A stretch of 64,000 nucleotides of DNA, from contig NZ_JAHBRX010000002.1 of NCBI RefSeq assembly GCF_018398335.1, positions 186,001 to 250,000 on the forward strand, in the 5' to 3' direction. Positions 1 to 8,889 of this stretch are shown here, piece by piece; within the stretch, counting starts at the first letter, position 1; every line of letters begins with the position of its first letter. Origin of the DNA: Chelatococcus sp. HY11 (GTDB taxonomy: Bacteria > Pseudomonadota > Alphaproteobacteria > Rhizobiales > Beijerinckiaceae). Under the pieces are notes generated by a model. The model did no database searches and was not told where the DNA came from. It saw only the letters and a program-made list of their open reading frames with translations. The translations under genes were made by a program, and so were the position numbers.

Positions 1-1493
1 TTGGGGTTCCACGCTCCGTTCTTGCGCAGGCGGCGTCGAGTGGAGAACTCGCGATCGCCTATCCGGCCGATGTGCCGACATGGGATCCGAATGCGCGCAC
101 GTTCCCGGCGGGCTTTTCCCTTTACCTGACCGTCTTCGACCAGCCCCTGCGGCAGAGCCCCACACTGGAAGTTTTGCCGGGGCTCGTCACCAAATGGGGC
201 TATGTGGACGACAAGGGGCTCGCGCTCGGGCTTGACCTGCGCGCCGACGCGGTCTTTCACGACGGTACGCCATTTACGGCGGACGACATACGCTACACCT
301 ATTTCGAGCGCCCGCGTGCGCCGGTGGCGGAAGGACAGCGCAAGCTCGACACCGCGTTCATCTGGAGAAAAGTGCGGGATATCGAAGTGGTCTCGCCAAC
401 CCGGGCGATTATGCATTTCAGTGAGCCGATGCCGACGGCGATTTCCTGGCTGCATTTCCTGGCGAGTTTCGTCGTTCCAAAGCAGGCGCTGGAAACGATG
501 GGCGTCGACGCATTCACCAAGAAGCCGGTGGGTTCGGGACCCTATAAGGTCGTGGAATACCAGCAAGGTGCCCGTATGGTGCTGGAAGCCCATGACCGCT
601 ACTGGGGCGGCAAGCCACCCATTGGCCGGGTGACGATTGACATCGTCCGCGACCAGAACGCGCGCACGGCCGCCATTGAATCGCGGCGCGCGACGATGTC
701 GATCGACGTGCCGATCCGCGAGGCTGAGCGGCTGGGCAAGGTGCCGGGTTTGGCCACGACGATCGATCCGATCACCGACATCACCATCCTGCAGGTCTCG
801 AAGAGCGGCGGTTTCGCCGACCAGAAGGTGCGCCTTGCCGCCCACCACGCCATCAACAAGGCTGCTTTGTCGAAAGCTTTCTTCGGCGGTGCAGCGGTTC
901 CGATTTCCGTGCCGGCCGCGAAGGGCACGCCCGGCTATCCCGAGGACTATGAATTCGCTTTTTCCGAGGACAAGGCAAAGGCGCTTCTGAAAGAGGCGGG
1001 TTTCGGGCCGGACAAGCCGGTGGCGATCACGCTGTCCACCACCAACGGCGTCAATCCCGGCGACTTCGACGTCGCCCGCGCCATCGTGCAGATGTGGAAG
1101 AAGATCGGCATCAATGCCGAACTCGAGACGATCGAACTGTCGACTTACCAGGAGCGACTGCGCGCGGGCGCATTGAAGGAAGCGACCCTTTACAGCTGGG
1201 GCAACACGGCCGGTGATCCGGAATTCTATGCCGGCTACCTCCTGGACCCCAAGTCGATTTTCTCCGCATTCAAATCGGACGACCTTGGGCAGATGATCCA
1301 TCCGCTGCTGGTGGAGGTGGATGAGGCCAAACGCGTCGCGGGCTACAAGGCCGTCAATCGTTTTGCCGCCGAACAGGGTTATACGATCCCGCTTTACCAA
1401 AGCGTCAAGACAATTGCCCACACGGATAAGGTCTCGATTAAGAAATACGCGAATGGTTTGACCTTGCCCAGCACCTACACATTGAAGGGATAA
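1..1493 (+). CDS. ABC transporter substrate-binding protein, family 5, 5' end missing
   Basis: Periplasmic solute-binding protein of the Dpp/Opp (SBP_bac_5) type, which hands a peptide-like or other nitrogenous solute to the permeases that follow. The frame is open from the left edge, so the start is outside the window. Residues just inside the edge (RSVLAQAASSGE) look like the end of a signal peptide, followed by the typical first strand and the D-P-N start of the mature family-5 fold. The GSGPYK motif near nt 532 and the YWGGKPP segment near nt 600 are family hallmarks. It is followed after 49 bp by two permeases and a double ATPase in the same direction. The substrate cannot be read from sequence. 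Confidence 0.9.
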   Translation, partial: GVPRSVLAQAASSGELAIAYPADVPTWDPNARTFPAGFSLYLTVFDQPLRQSPTLEVLPGLVTKWGYVDDKGLALGLDLRADAVFHDGTPFTADDIRYTYFERPRAPVAEGQRKLDTAFIWRKVRDIEVVSPTRAIMHFSEPMPTAISWLHFLASFVVPKQALETMGVDAFTKKPVGSGPYKVVEYQQGARMVLEAHDRYWGGKPPIGRVTIDIVRDQNARTAAIESRRATMSIDVPIREAERLGKVPGLATTIDPITDITILQVSKSGGFADQKVRLAAHHAINKAALSKAFFGGAAVPISVPAAKGTPGYPEDYEFAFSEDKAKALLKEAGFGPDKPVAITLSTTNGVNPGDFDVARAIVQMWKKIGINAELETIELSTYQERLRAGALKEATLYSWGNTAGDPEFYAGYLLDPKSIFSAFKSDDLGQMIHPLLVEVDEAKRVAGYKAVNRFAAEQGYTIPLYQSVKTIAHTDKVSIKKYANGLTLPSTYTLKG

Positions 1494-1542
1494 TTCGCGA
1501 TCGGCGGACATTGGACGTTTTTTTGATCGAGGTGCTGCATTC

Positions 1543-2562
1543 ATGGGCAGAATAGCCCTCGAACTCATAGTGCGCCGGATTGTACTGGCGATACCGATAC
1601 TGATCTGCGTATCCGCGCTGATTTTCATCCTGTTGCGTCTGGTGCCTGCCGACCCGGTGGCCATGTCGTTGCCACCGGGATCCTCGCAGGCCGATTATGA
1701 GGCGATGAAGCGGGCGCTTGGTCTCGATCGCAGTATTCCGGAGCAATACTGGATCTGGGTCTCGTCGCTGCTGCGGGGAGACTTCGGCACATCGGTCTTT
1801 TTCCGCCGACCGGTGATGGAACTCGTATCTACGGCTCTGCCGGCCACGGTCGAGCTGGTGGCCTTCAGCCTCATCGTCGGCACCTTGCTCGGCGTCGGCG
1901 GCGGCATGCTCATGTTCGCATGGCGCGGAACGGCCGGGGAGCAGGTGCTCGATCTCGGCACGACAGCCATCATGGCCATCCCGGAATTCCTGTGGGCGAT
2001 CCTGCTCATTCTTTTTCTCGGTGTGACCGTGCCGTTCCTCCCCTTCATCGGCCGCCTCGATCCGGCGGTGTCGCTGCCGCCGCCGGTCACGGGCTTCCTG
2101 CTGTTCGACAGCCTGATCACCGGGCGTATCGATGTGTTGGGCAGTGCGCTCACCCACATGGTTCTACCAGTGATCGCGCTGTCAATCGGCCTTGCGCCGC
2201 TCATCATGCGTGTGCTGCGCTCCTCGCTCATCGAGACGATCATGGAGGACTACATCACCCAGGCGCGCCTGCGCGGGCTGACGGAGCGCCAGATCATCCT
2301 TCATCATGCCCTAAAGAACGCCGCGTTGCCGACAATCAGCCTCATCGGCGTCCAGGGCGGCTTCATGTTCGGGGGGACCGTGCTGGTCGAGATGATTTTC
2401 GCCTATCCCGGCCTTGGCAACCTGATGGTTGATGCCGTGCGCAATCACGACCTGCCCGTCGTCCAAGTCGTTGGTTTGGTCTATTGCGTGCTGGTGCTGG
2501 CCATCAATGCCATCGTGGACGTCATCTATCTCGCGGCCAATCCGCGATTGAGGGTGGCATGA
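1543..2562 (+). CDS. ABC transporter permease, DppB/OppB type
   Basis: Inner-membrane permease of 339 residues, the usual length for DppB-like subunits. A first membrane segment lies near residues 8-30, then a periplasmic stretch with the GLDR and GDFG-S motifs typical of this half, then five more hydrophobic segments. The cytoplasmic EAA loop that docks on the ATPase is around residues 238-262 (ARLRGLTERQI...ALP). The stop overlaps the start of the next permease (ATGA at 2559-2562), so the two are translationally coupled. It belongs to the importer formed by 1-5323. Confidence 0.92.
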   Translation: MGRIALELIVRRIVLAIPILICVSALIFILLRLVPADPVAMSLPPGSSQADYEAMKRALGLDRSIPEQYWIWVSSLLRGDFGTSVFFRRPVMELVSTALPATVELVAFSLIVGTLLGVGGGMLMFAWRGTAGEQVLDLGTTAIMAIPEFLWAILLILFLGVTVPFLPFIGRLDPAVSLPPPVTGFLLFDSLITGRIDVLGSALTHMVLPVIALSIGLAPLIMRVLRSSLIETIMEDYITQARLRGLTERQIILHHALKNAALPTISLIGVQGGFMFGGTVLVEMIFAYPGLGNLMVDAVRNHDLPVVQVVGLVYCVLVLAINAIVDVIYLAANPRLRVA

Positions 2563-3434
2563 CGCCTCAAGGTCGCCAGGCGCTGCAGCGCTGTCTGCGC
2601 AGTTCACGTATTCTTGTGGGCGGCAGTATTCTCCTCGTCATCATCATCGCTTCGCTGGGTGCGCCCGTCTTCGCGCCCCATGATCCACAGGAGCAGGACC
2701 TCATCAACACGCTGCTGCCGCCCTTGTGGCAGGCGGGCGGCGATCCAGCTTATCCGCTGGGCACCGACGGGCTTGGGCGCTGTATCCTGTCGCGCGTGCT
2801 CTATGGCGGCCGGGTCGCCCTCTATGTGGCCTCGTTGTCTTCGATGGGCGCCATGCTGCTCGGCACGTTCCTCGCTCTCCTCGCCGGCTATTTTCGGGGC
2901 CCGGTCGACTGGCTGATCAGCCGTGTCGTCGAGATCTGGATGGCCTTTCCGCCGGTCATTCTCACGCTGCTGCTGCTGCTCGCGCTCGGCGCGGGTGTCA
3001 ACAAGGTGGTGCTTGCCATCGTCCTGATCGACTGGACCCGCTTCTGCCGGGTCATCCGCTCGGACGTGATGGTGGTGGCGCGCAGGGACTATGTCGCGGC
3101 CGCTCGCCTCGTCGGCTTCTCCCATGTCAGGACGCTCCTGCGCGAGGTTCTGCCGGCCGTTGCCCCACTCGTCCTGACGATGCTGAGCCTGGAGGCGGGC
3201 ATCGCGGTCGTCGTCGAGGCCATCATGTCCTTCGTCGGCCTGTCCGTCGAACCCGACGTGCCGGCGTGGGGCGTCATGCTCGCGGATGCGCGCTCCACCA
3301 TGAATCAGGCACCCTTCGGCGTGGTGGTTCCCGTGCTCGCGATCTTCCTGACCATCCTGTCGTTCAACCTGCTGGGCGACGGCCTGCGCCGGGCGCTCGA
3401 TCCACGCCTCGTCACCAGCCGCGGAAGGGCCTGA
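2559..3434 (+). CDS. ABC transporter permease, DppC/OppC type
   Basis: Second permease half, 291 residues from the ATG at 2559. That start is chosen because it forms an ATGA overlap with the upstream stop and gives the normal DppC N-terminus (short basic tail, then the first membrane segment). The GTDGLGRCILSR motif after the first periplasmic loop and the EAA loop around residues 180-203 (AARLVGF) identify the family. A longer in-frame start at 2484 would lie wholly inside the first permease and is not credible. The ATPase gene starts 5 bp downstream. Confidence 0.92.
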   Translation: MTPQGRQALQRCLRSSRILVGGSILLVIIIASLGAPVFAPHDPQEQDLINTLLPPLWQAGGDPAYPLGTDGLGRCILSRVLYGGRVALYVASLSSMGAMLLGTFLALLAGYFRGPVDWLISRVVEIWMAFPPVILTLLLLLALGAGVNKVVLAIVLIDWTRFCRVIRSDVMVVARRDYVAAARLVGFSHVRTLLREVLPAVAPLVLTMLSLEAGIAVVVEAIMSFVGLSVEPDVPAWGVMLADARSTMNQAPFGVVVPVLAIFLTILSFNLLGDGLRRALDPRLVTSRGRA

Positions 3435-3439
3435 CCATC

Positions 3440-5323
3440 ATGGCTGATGTGTTACGGGCCAAGGGGCTGACAGTCTCCTCCTCGGGTGGCATCGCCGTTC
3501 TCCGGGACATCAGCTTTGGCGTGGCGCGCGGAGAGATCATCGGGCTCGTCGGTGAATCGGGCGCCGGCAAGAGCATGCTCGGCCGGGTGATCGCGGCCAA
3601 CCTGCCGGGCGGCTTCCGCGTTTCGGAAGGTTCGCTCGACTTCGGCGGTAGCGATCTGACGCGGATCACCGGCGAGCAACGCCGCCAGCTGCTGGGGCGC
3701 GAGATCGCCTTCATCCCGCAGGAGCCGCTGACATCGCTCAATCCCGTGCTGACCATAGGCCAGCAATTCGCCGAGCACCTCGCGCGCATCGGCGGCTTGC
3801 CCCGCGGCGCCTATCGCGAGCACATCGTGCAGGCCCTCACCGACGTCCGCCTGCGCAATCCGGAGGAGCTGCTGCAGCGCTATCCCTTCCAGCTTTCGGG
3901 GGGGATGTGCCAGCGCGTGCTCATCGCCATGGCCTTTGCGGCGAAGCCTGCCCTCGTCATCGCCGACGAGCCGACCACCGCCCTCGACGTCTCGACCCAG
4001 GCGACCGTCGTGCAGATCATGCGCCGGCTGCAGCGGGAGCAAGGCACGGCCATGGTCTTCATCACCCATGACCTCAGGCTGGCCGCGCGCGTCTGCAACC
4101 GGATCGCCGTGCTCTATGCGGGGGAGGTGATCGAGGAAGGCCCGGCCGGGGAGGTCCTAGACGCCCCGCGCCATCCCTACACCCGCATATTGAAGGCGGC
4201 CAATCCGGCCCTCAGCGGCCCGCGCCATCGCCTGCGCACCCTGCCGGACCAGATGCCGACCGTGAGCGCCTTCGCGCGACTGCCCGGTTGCCGCTTCGCC
4301 ACCCGTTGTCCGGTCGCCGACCCTGCCTGCGCGGACGCCGTGCCATCCTTGCGTGAAATCGCGCCGGCCCATTTCGTGCGCTGCAGTGACGGTTGCCGCG
4401 AGAAGGCGGAGGCCGTGATCGAAGCCGAGCCCATTCTTGTGCCGCCCGCCGGGGAAGAAGACGGCGAGCCCGTGCTCGTTCTCGACGGTCTCTTCAAGCA
4501 TTATCCAGGCAAGGCTGACTGGCTCGGGCGGCGCAGGCCCGGAACGGACGCCGTGAAAAATGTCGGGCTGACGGTCCGGCGCGGCGAATTCATCGGGATC
4601 GTGGGCGAATCCGGATCCGGCAAGAGCACGCTCGCGCGGCTCATCATAGGCCTGGAGAAACCAACCGCCGGCCGCATCCTCGTCGAGGGTGAGGATGTCA
4701 CGCTCGCCGATCGCAAGGCGCGCGAGCTGCGCCTCAACACCATGCAGATGGTTTTCCAGGATCCGCAATCCGCGCTCAATCCACGCCGCTCGATCGATCA
4801 CATCGTGACCCAGGCCATGGAGCCCACAGGCGCGTCGCATGCCGAACGTCTCGAACGCGCGCGGTCGCTCCTGGCGGAGACCAAGCTTTCAGGCGAGCTG
4901 CTGGAGCGCTATCCCGCCCAGCTTTCGGGCGGCCAGAAGCAGCGGGTGAATATCGCGCGGGCGCTCTGTGTCACGCCAAATCTTCTCATCGCGGACGAGA
5001 TCGTGTCGGGTCTTGACGTATCCGTCCAGGCGCAGATCCTCAACCTGCTGCTCGACCTGCGCGCCGCCCGCGATCTCAGCCTCATCCTGATCTCACACGA
5101 TCTGGCCGTCGTGCGCTATCTCTGCTCGCGCGTCGTCATCATGCACCATGGCGTGGTGGTGGAGGAGGGTACCGTCGACGATGTCTTCGGCAACCCGCAG
5201 CATCCCTATACGCGCCAGTTGATCGCAGCGGTCCCCCCCGACGATCTCGATCAGCCATGGCCAGCGCCGGTCGCCGCCAAGCCCGGCGACGCCGAAGAGC
5301 TCCTGCTTCAGTCGAACGCGTAG
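3440..5323 (+). CDS. ABC transporter, two ATP-binding domains fused (DppD-DppF type)
   Basis: A single 627-residue protein carrying both nucleotide-binding domains of a Dpp/Opp importer. Domain 1 has Walker A GESGAGKS near residue 38, signature LSGGMCQRV and Walker [10 protein letters not shown]. It then has the C-terminal Opp tail with its cysteine pattern (GCRFATRCP). Domain 2 has Walker A GESGSGKS near residue 389, signature LSGGQKQRV, and an unusual Walker B/D-loop ADEIVSGLD where ADEPTSALD is normal. It is the only ATPase in the first 47 kb, so it may also energise the ATPase-less importers at 7.2-10.8 and 22-25.5 kb (inference). Its 3' end overlaps the convergent amidase by 16 bp. The frame is open far upstream of 3440, but that is codon bias over the permease gene, not a fusion. 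Confidence 0.92.
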   Translation: MADVLRAKGLTVSSSGGIAVLRDISFGVARGEIIGLVGESGAGKSMLGRVIAANLPGGFRVSEGSLDFGGSDLTRITGEQRRQLLGREIAFIPQEPLTSLNPVLTIGQQFAEHLARIGGLPRGAYREHIVQALTDVRLRNPEELLQRYPFQLSGGMCQRVLIAMAFAAKPALVIADEPTTALDVSTQATVVQIMRRLQREQGTAMVFITHDLRLAARVCNRIAVLYAGEVIEEGPAGEVLDAPRHPYTRILKAANPALSGPRHRLRTLPDQMPTVSAFARLPGCRFATRCPVADPACADAVPSLREIAPAHFVRCSDGCREKAEAVIEAEPILVPPAGEEDGEPVLVLDGLFKHYPGKADWLGRRRPGTDAVKNVGLTVRRGEFIGIVGESGSGKSTLARLIIGLEKPTAGRILVEGEDVTLADRKARELRLNTMQMVFQDPQSALNPRRSIDHIVTQAMEPTGASHAERLERARSLLAETKLSGELLERYPAQLSGGQKQRVNIARALCVTPNLLIADEIVSGLDVSVQAQILNLLLDLRAARDLSLILISHDLAVVRYLCSRVVIMHHGVVVEEGTVDDVFGNPQHPYTRQLIAAVPPDDLDQPWPAPVAAKPGDAEELLLQSNA

Positions 5324-6798
5324 AAGCCCTCCGCCTCGGCAATGGCCGGCGCCGCCTGGAGTGCCGCGATATCAGGCAGGGGCCGCGCGGTGCGACGGTC
5401 GCCCGTCAGATGCCGCTCGAGCGCGGCCGCGACGCCGAGGGTGAAGCGGTCGCCGCCGCGCGGGCCGATGACCTGCAGGCCGAAGGGCATGCCGTTGCCA
5501 TCGAGGCCGACGGGCAGGGAAACCGCGGGATGTCCCGGCAGTGTCGCGGCATAAGCGCAGGCCAGCCAATGGTAATAGCTGCGCGTCGGGCGGCCGTTGA
5601 TTTCGCGGGGATAGAGCTCCCGCCACGGCCGGGGGCTGATGGTGACGCTCGGCGCCAGGATGACGTCGTAGTCTTTGTAGAAGGCCTGCCAGCGACGATA
5701 CATCGCCGTCTGGGCATTCATCGCCTCGGCCACGTCACGCGCGCTGTAGCCGTCTCCCTCGGCGATATTATCCTTGATATTAGGCCCGAGCTGATCGGGG
5801 TACTTGGCGGCGAGCGGACCGAACATGGCGAGCGCGGCGACCGCGCGCAGGACCGCGAAGACGTCGTCCGCCCCCGTGCAATCCGGGGTCGTGTCAGCCG
5901 CCTCGCGAAAGACCGAGCGAAACATCCCGGTTTTCTCCGCGAGCGTCGCAGCGACCTGATGCTCAGTGGGAGCGAAGCCGAAATCCGGCGTTATCGCCAC
6001 ACGCAATGTCGAAAGATCGATCTCCGGCAGGCTGGCATAATCTGCCGGGTTGCGCAGGGTTTCGCCGGGAACCACCGCCGACAGGGGGTCGCGGCTGTCC
6101 TCGCCCATCATCACGGACAACAATAACGCCGCGTCGCCGACGGTCCGCGCCATTGGCCCGTTGGTCGATACCTGGAGCCAGGCCGCGCCCCGCTTCTCGC
6201 TGGGGATAAGGCCAGGCGAAGGACGGAACCCCACGACACCGCAGAAGGCGGCCGGGTTGCGCAGCGAGCCGCCGGTGTCCGAGCCCGAGGCCAAGGGCAC
6301 CATGCCGCAGGCGAGGGCAACCGCCGAACCGCCGGAGGAACCCGCCGCCGAACGTGTGGGATCGAAGGGGTTACCCGTCGCGCCGAAAACGGGATTACGC
6401 GTATTGCCACCCGCCGCCCATTCCGGAACATTCGTCTTGCCGACGACAATGCCGCCAGCCTGCCGGATGAGAGCGACGAAGCGCTCGTCGGCGGCCGGCA
6501 CATTGTCCTTGAAAATCGGACTGCCGAAGGTCGTGCGTAGATCCCCGGTCTCGGATGTGTCCTTGATGCCGATGGGCAGGCCGTGCAGCGGTCCGAGCGG
6601 CTCCCCGCGTACGACGGCGGCCTCGGCCTCGCGAGCCGTCTGGCGTGCGCGCTCGAAATCGCGCGTGACCATCGCGTTGACCGCATGATCGATCGCTTCA
6701 ATGCGCGCGATACAACTTTCGAGGAGCTCGACGGGTGAAAGTTGGCGTGTGCCTATAAGGCGGCGGGCCTCGATCGCGGAGAGATCACAAGGCTGCAT
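5308..6798 (-). CDS. Amidase (amidase-signature family, GatA-like)
   Basis: Hydrolyses a carboxamide to acid plus ammonia or amine. The 496-residue protein shows the full Ser-cisSer-Lys triad of the family: Lys79 in PIGIKD, cis-Ser154 in the glycine/serine-rich AAGSSGGS segment, and nucleophile Ser178 in GSDTGGSLR. The spacings (24 and 99) match those of fatty-acid amide hydrolase and relatives. The start has AGGAA seven bases upstream. It converges on the importer ATPase with a 16-bp tail-to-tail overlap, which suggests, but does not prove, that it processes the imported solute. There is no signal peptide, so it is cytoplasmic. Substrate unknown; a GatA role is unlikely because no gatB/C is nearby. 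Confidence 0.9.
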   Translation of the reverse strand: MQPCDLSAIEARRLIGTRQLSPVELLESCIARIEAIDHAVNAMVTRDFERARQTAREAEAAVVRGEPLGPLHGLPIGIKDTSETGDLRTTFGSPIFKDNVPAADERFVALIRQAGGIVVGKTNVPEWAAGGNTRNPVFGATGNPFDPTRSAAGSSGGSAVALACGMVPLASGSDTGGSLRNPAAFCGVVGFRPSPGLIPSEKRGAAWLQVSTNGPMARTVGDAALLLSVMMGEDSRDPLSAVVPGETLRNPADYASLPEIDLSTLRVAITPDFGFAPTEHQVAATLAEKTGMFRSVFREAADTTPDCTGADDVFAVLRAVAALAMFGPLAAKYPDQLGPNIKDNIAEGDGYSARDVAEAMNAQTAMYRRWQAFYKDYDVILAPSVTISPRPWRELYPREINGRPTRSYYHWLACAYAATLPGHPAVSLPVGLDGNGMPFGLQVIGPRGGDRFTLGVAAALERHLTGDRRTARPLPDIAALQAAPAIAEAEGFYAFD

Positions 6799-7054
6799 GG
6801 GCTGTTCCTGCCTTCAAGAATCGCGGCCGTGCTGACCGCGTATAGTGGTGTGGATACTTGATTCCGTATGCGACGATCACACACGCTGCGTTGTTGGTGC
6901 AAGGTGGAGGAGACACAGGTATCTTGACCATCGACGGAGCTGTTTGCCGTTTATTCCCGCGCGATCACCGTTCACGTCCGCATTGTTGCAGCGAGCGTAA
7001 ACGCCTGTCCCACTCCAGGCGATGATTGGACGTGGAGCTTAGACGTTGGGATGG

Positions 7055-7083
7055 GAAGTTCAAGGGGAACTTCAAGCTTGAAG
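7055..7083. promoter_or_regulatory. Overlapping operator-like dyads upstream of importer operon
   Basis: GAAGTTC (7055-7061), 5-bp spacer, GAACTTC (7067-7073) is a perfect inverted repeat. It overlaps a second perfect 14-bp palindrome CTTCAAGCTTGAAG at 7070-7083. The pair ends just upstream of the candidate -35 at 7086, a position typical of activator sites. No regulator gene lies in the 7-14 kb cluster, so the binding protein is unknown. Confidence 0.5.
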
Positions 7084-7085
7084 CA

Positions 7086-7114
7086 TTTACCTCGCAGCAA
7101 TCTATGTTTATCCT
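7086..7114 (+). promoter_or_regulatory. Candidate sigma-70 promoter of importer operon
   Basis: TTTACC at 7086-7091, 17-bp spacer, TATCCT at 7109-7114: four of six matches in each box. It lies about 60 bp before the start codon at 7173 and directly downstream of the dyads. Confidence 0.35.
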
Positions 7115-7172
7115 AGGTGCCATCAAATCGGCTTTGATCAAATGACCAAACGCGCCTAGAGGGGCCCATTCT

Positions 7173-8750
7173 ATGAGAAAGACAGGCATTACGACTGTGT
7201 TGCGGGCCGCGGCTTTTGCCGTTGTCGCCTCTCTCCCGGCCGCGAGCTGGGCGGCCGACCTGAAAATCGGCTTCAGTGCGCCGGCGACGACCCTCGATCC
7301 TCAGTTTCATAACGCCAGCCAGAACATCGCTGTATCGCGCAATATGTTCGACACGCTGGTCCAGATGGATCCCGACAGCCAGATTGTTCCGGCATTGGCT
7401 GAATCATGGCGTCTCGTTGACGACACGACCTGGGAATTCAAACTAAGGCCCGCGAAATTCAGCGATGGCTCGGCCGTGACCGCGGAAGACGTCGTCTGGT
7501 CGCTGGATCGACCCGCTACCATCCCCAATAGCCCTTCAAGCTTCACAATCTATACGCGCCCGGTTGTCGAGAAGAAGATCATCGATGAGCAAACGGTCCA
7601 GTTGAAGACGGCAGCGCCCTATCCGCTGCTTCTGGCGGATCTGACCAATGTCTTCATCGTCAGCAAGAAGGCGACGGAAGGCCTGACGTCCGACAAGTTT
7701 GTCACAGGGCAAGGGGTCGTCGGCAGCGGTCCCTATAAGTTCAAGTCTTATACGCCCGATGATCGGGTGATCATGACGGCGAACGAAAACTATTGGGGCG
7801 ACAAACCCGCTTGGGACACGGTTGAGATACGCTTCCTGCCGAATGACAGCTCCAGGCTGAGCGCGCTCCTGTCAGGAGAGGTGGATGCCATCGAAAACAT
7901 CCCGACGCCCGACCTTGAAGCCGTAAAAAACAACAAGAACCTCGTGGTCGGGGAGAAGATGTCGCATCGGCTCATCTTCCTTTTCCTCGATAGCGGCCGC
8001 GACGAGACCCCTGGCGTATCGGCCGCTGACGGTAGCCCCCTGAAGGCCAATCCTTTCAAGGACGTGCGCGTGCGCAAGGCCGTCAATCTCGCTATCGATC
8101 GCGAGGCGATCGCAAGCCGCCTGATGCAGGGACTTGCCTTCCCCACGAATAATATCGTGACCGAAACGATGCAGGGCTTTGTTCCCGGCATCAAGCCGTC
8201 GTACGATCCCGAACAGGCGAAGAAGCTTCTCGCCGAGGCCGGCTACGACAAGGGCTTCCGCCTGGTGCTCGCCTCACCGAACAACAGGCTGATCAACGAC
8301 GCCAAGGTCGCGCAGGCTCTCGCGCAGATGCTGACCCGCGTCGGCATTCGCACGTCCGTCGATGCCGTGCCCTTCGCCGTCATCAACACGCGCGGCAACA
8401 AGGGCGAGTTCTCATCGGTCATGATGGGTTGGGGCGCGCAGACGGCTGAGGCGTCGTCGCCCATCCGCGCGATGATCGCCTGCACAAACAAGGAAAAGGG
8501 TTGGGGACCAGTCAATTGGGGCAATTACTGCAACCCGAATCTCGATGCCGTGACCGCAAAGGCGCTGAATACGATGGACGACGCGGCTCGCTCGAAGCTG
8601 CTTCAGGACGCGACCCAAATCGTGCATGATGACGTGGCCATCGTTCCGCTCTACTTCCAGGCGAATACTTGGGCCGCGAAGCCCGGCATCACCATCACGC
8701 CGCGCATGGACGAGCGCACGTCCGCGCTCATGTTCACGCCTGCCAAGTGA
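7173..8750 (+). CDS. ABC transporter substrate-binding protein, family 5
   Basis: Periplasmic binding protein of 525 residues. The signal peptide has a basic start (MRKTGITTVLR), a hydrophobic core and a cleavage site after ASWA near residue 26. The mature part begins with the family-5 pattern (LKIGF...TLDPQFHN), and the VGSGPYKFKSY motif is present near residue 187. It is preceded by GAGGGG. It heads an operon with two permeases and a DadA-type oxidase, so the solute may be a peptide or amino-acid derivative (inference). The last codons (PAK-stop) are the first unit of a 15-bp tandem array that repeats the stop codon downstream. Confidence 0.92.
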   Translation: MRKTGITTVLRAAAFAVVASLPAASWAADLKIGFSAPATTLDPQFHNASQNIAVSRNMFDTLVQMDPDSQIVPALAESWRLVDDTTWEFKLRPAKFSDGSAVTAEDVVWSLDRPATIPNSPSSFTIYTRPVVEKKIIDEQTVQLKTAAPYPLLLADLTNVFIVSKKATEGLTSDKFVTGQGVVGSGPYKFKSYTPDDRVIMTANENYWGDKPAWDTVEIRFLPNDSSRLSALLSGEVDAIENIPTPDLEAVKNNKNLVVGEKMSHRLIFLFLDSGRDETPGVSAADGSPLKANPFKDVRVRKAVNLAIDREAIASRLMQGLAFPTNNIVTETMQGFVPGIKPSYDPEQAKKLLAEAGYDKGFRLVLASPNNRLINDAKVAQALAQMLTRVGIRTSVDAVPFAVINTRGNKGEFSSVMMGWGAQTAEASSPIRAMIACTNKEKGWGPVNWGNYCNPNLDAVTAKALNTMDDAARSKLLQDATQIVHDDVAIVPLYFQANTWAAKPGITITPRMDERTSALMFTPAK

Positions 8751-8827
8751 TTGCCTGCCAAGTGATTGCCCGCCAAATGATCGCTTGCCAAATGATCGCT
8801 TGCCGGGTGATCGCTCACGAGGTGATC
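8738..8827 (+). repeat. 15-bp tandem repeat spanning the stop codon
   Basis: Six adjacent 15-bp units, consensus GCCTGCCAAGTGATT, start at 8738, 8753, 8768, 8783, 8798 and 8813; a decayed seventh may follow. Unit 1 is the end of the binding-protein gene. In its frame each unit re-encodes roughly P-A-K-stop, so the TGA is present in every copy. Units diverge gradually (AAGTGATT to AAATGATC to GGGTGATC). Confidence 0.9.
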
Positions 8828-8889
8828 GCCGCCACTCGATTGACAAGACCGACCTGCCATGACGAGCGGCAGACAGGAGCTGTAGGACG

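Larger units (their letters stand above)
6799..7172. other. Divergent intergenic region, amidase / second importer
   Basis: A 374-bp gap between divergently read genes. The right part holds overlapping dyads (7055-7083) and a candidate promoter (7086-7114) for the importer operon. The left part presumably holds the amidase promoter, but no clear -35/-10 pair stood out. No credible small gene was found. Confidence 0.6.

Noticed and set aside
2726-3439. Upstream extension of the double ATPase by 238 codons
   Set aside because: The frame is open only because of high-GC codon bias across the permease gene; the ATG at 3440 gives the normal N-terminus of the family.
8626-8862. Protein with five-residue repeats (DRLPN-type) read through the tandem array
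   Set aside because: A by-product of the 15-bp repeat in another frame; overlaps the end of the binding-protein gene and lacks a start signal.
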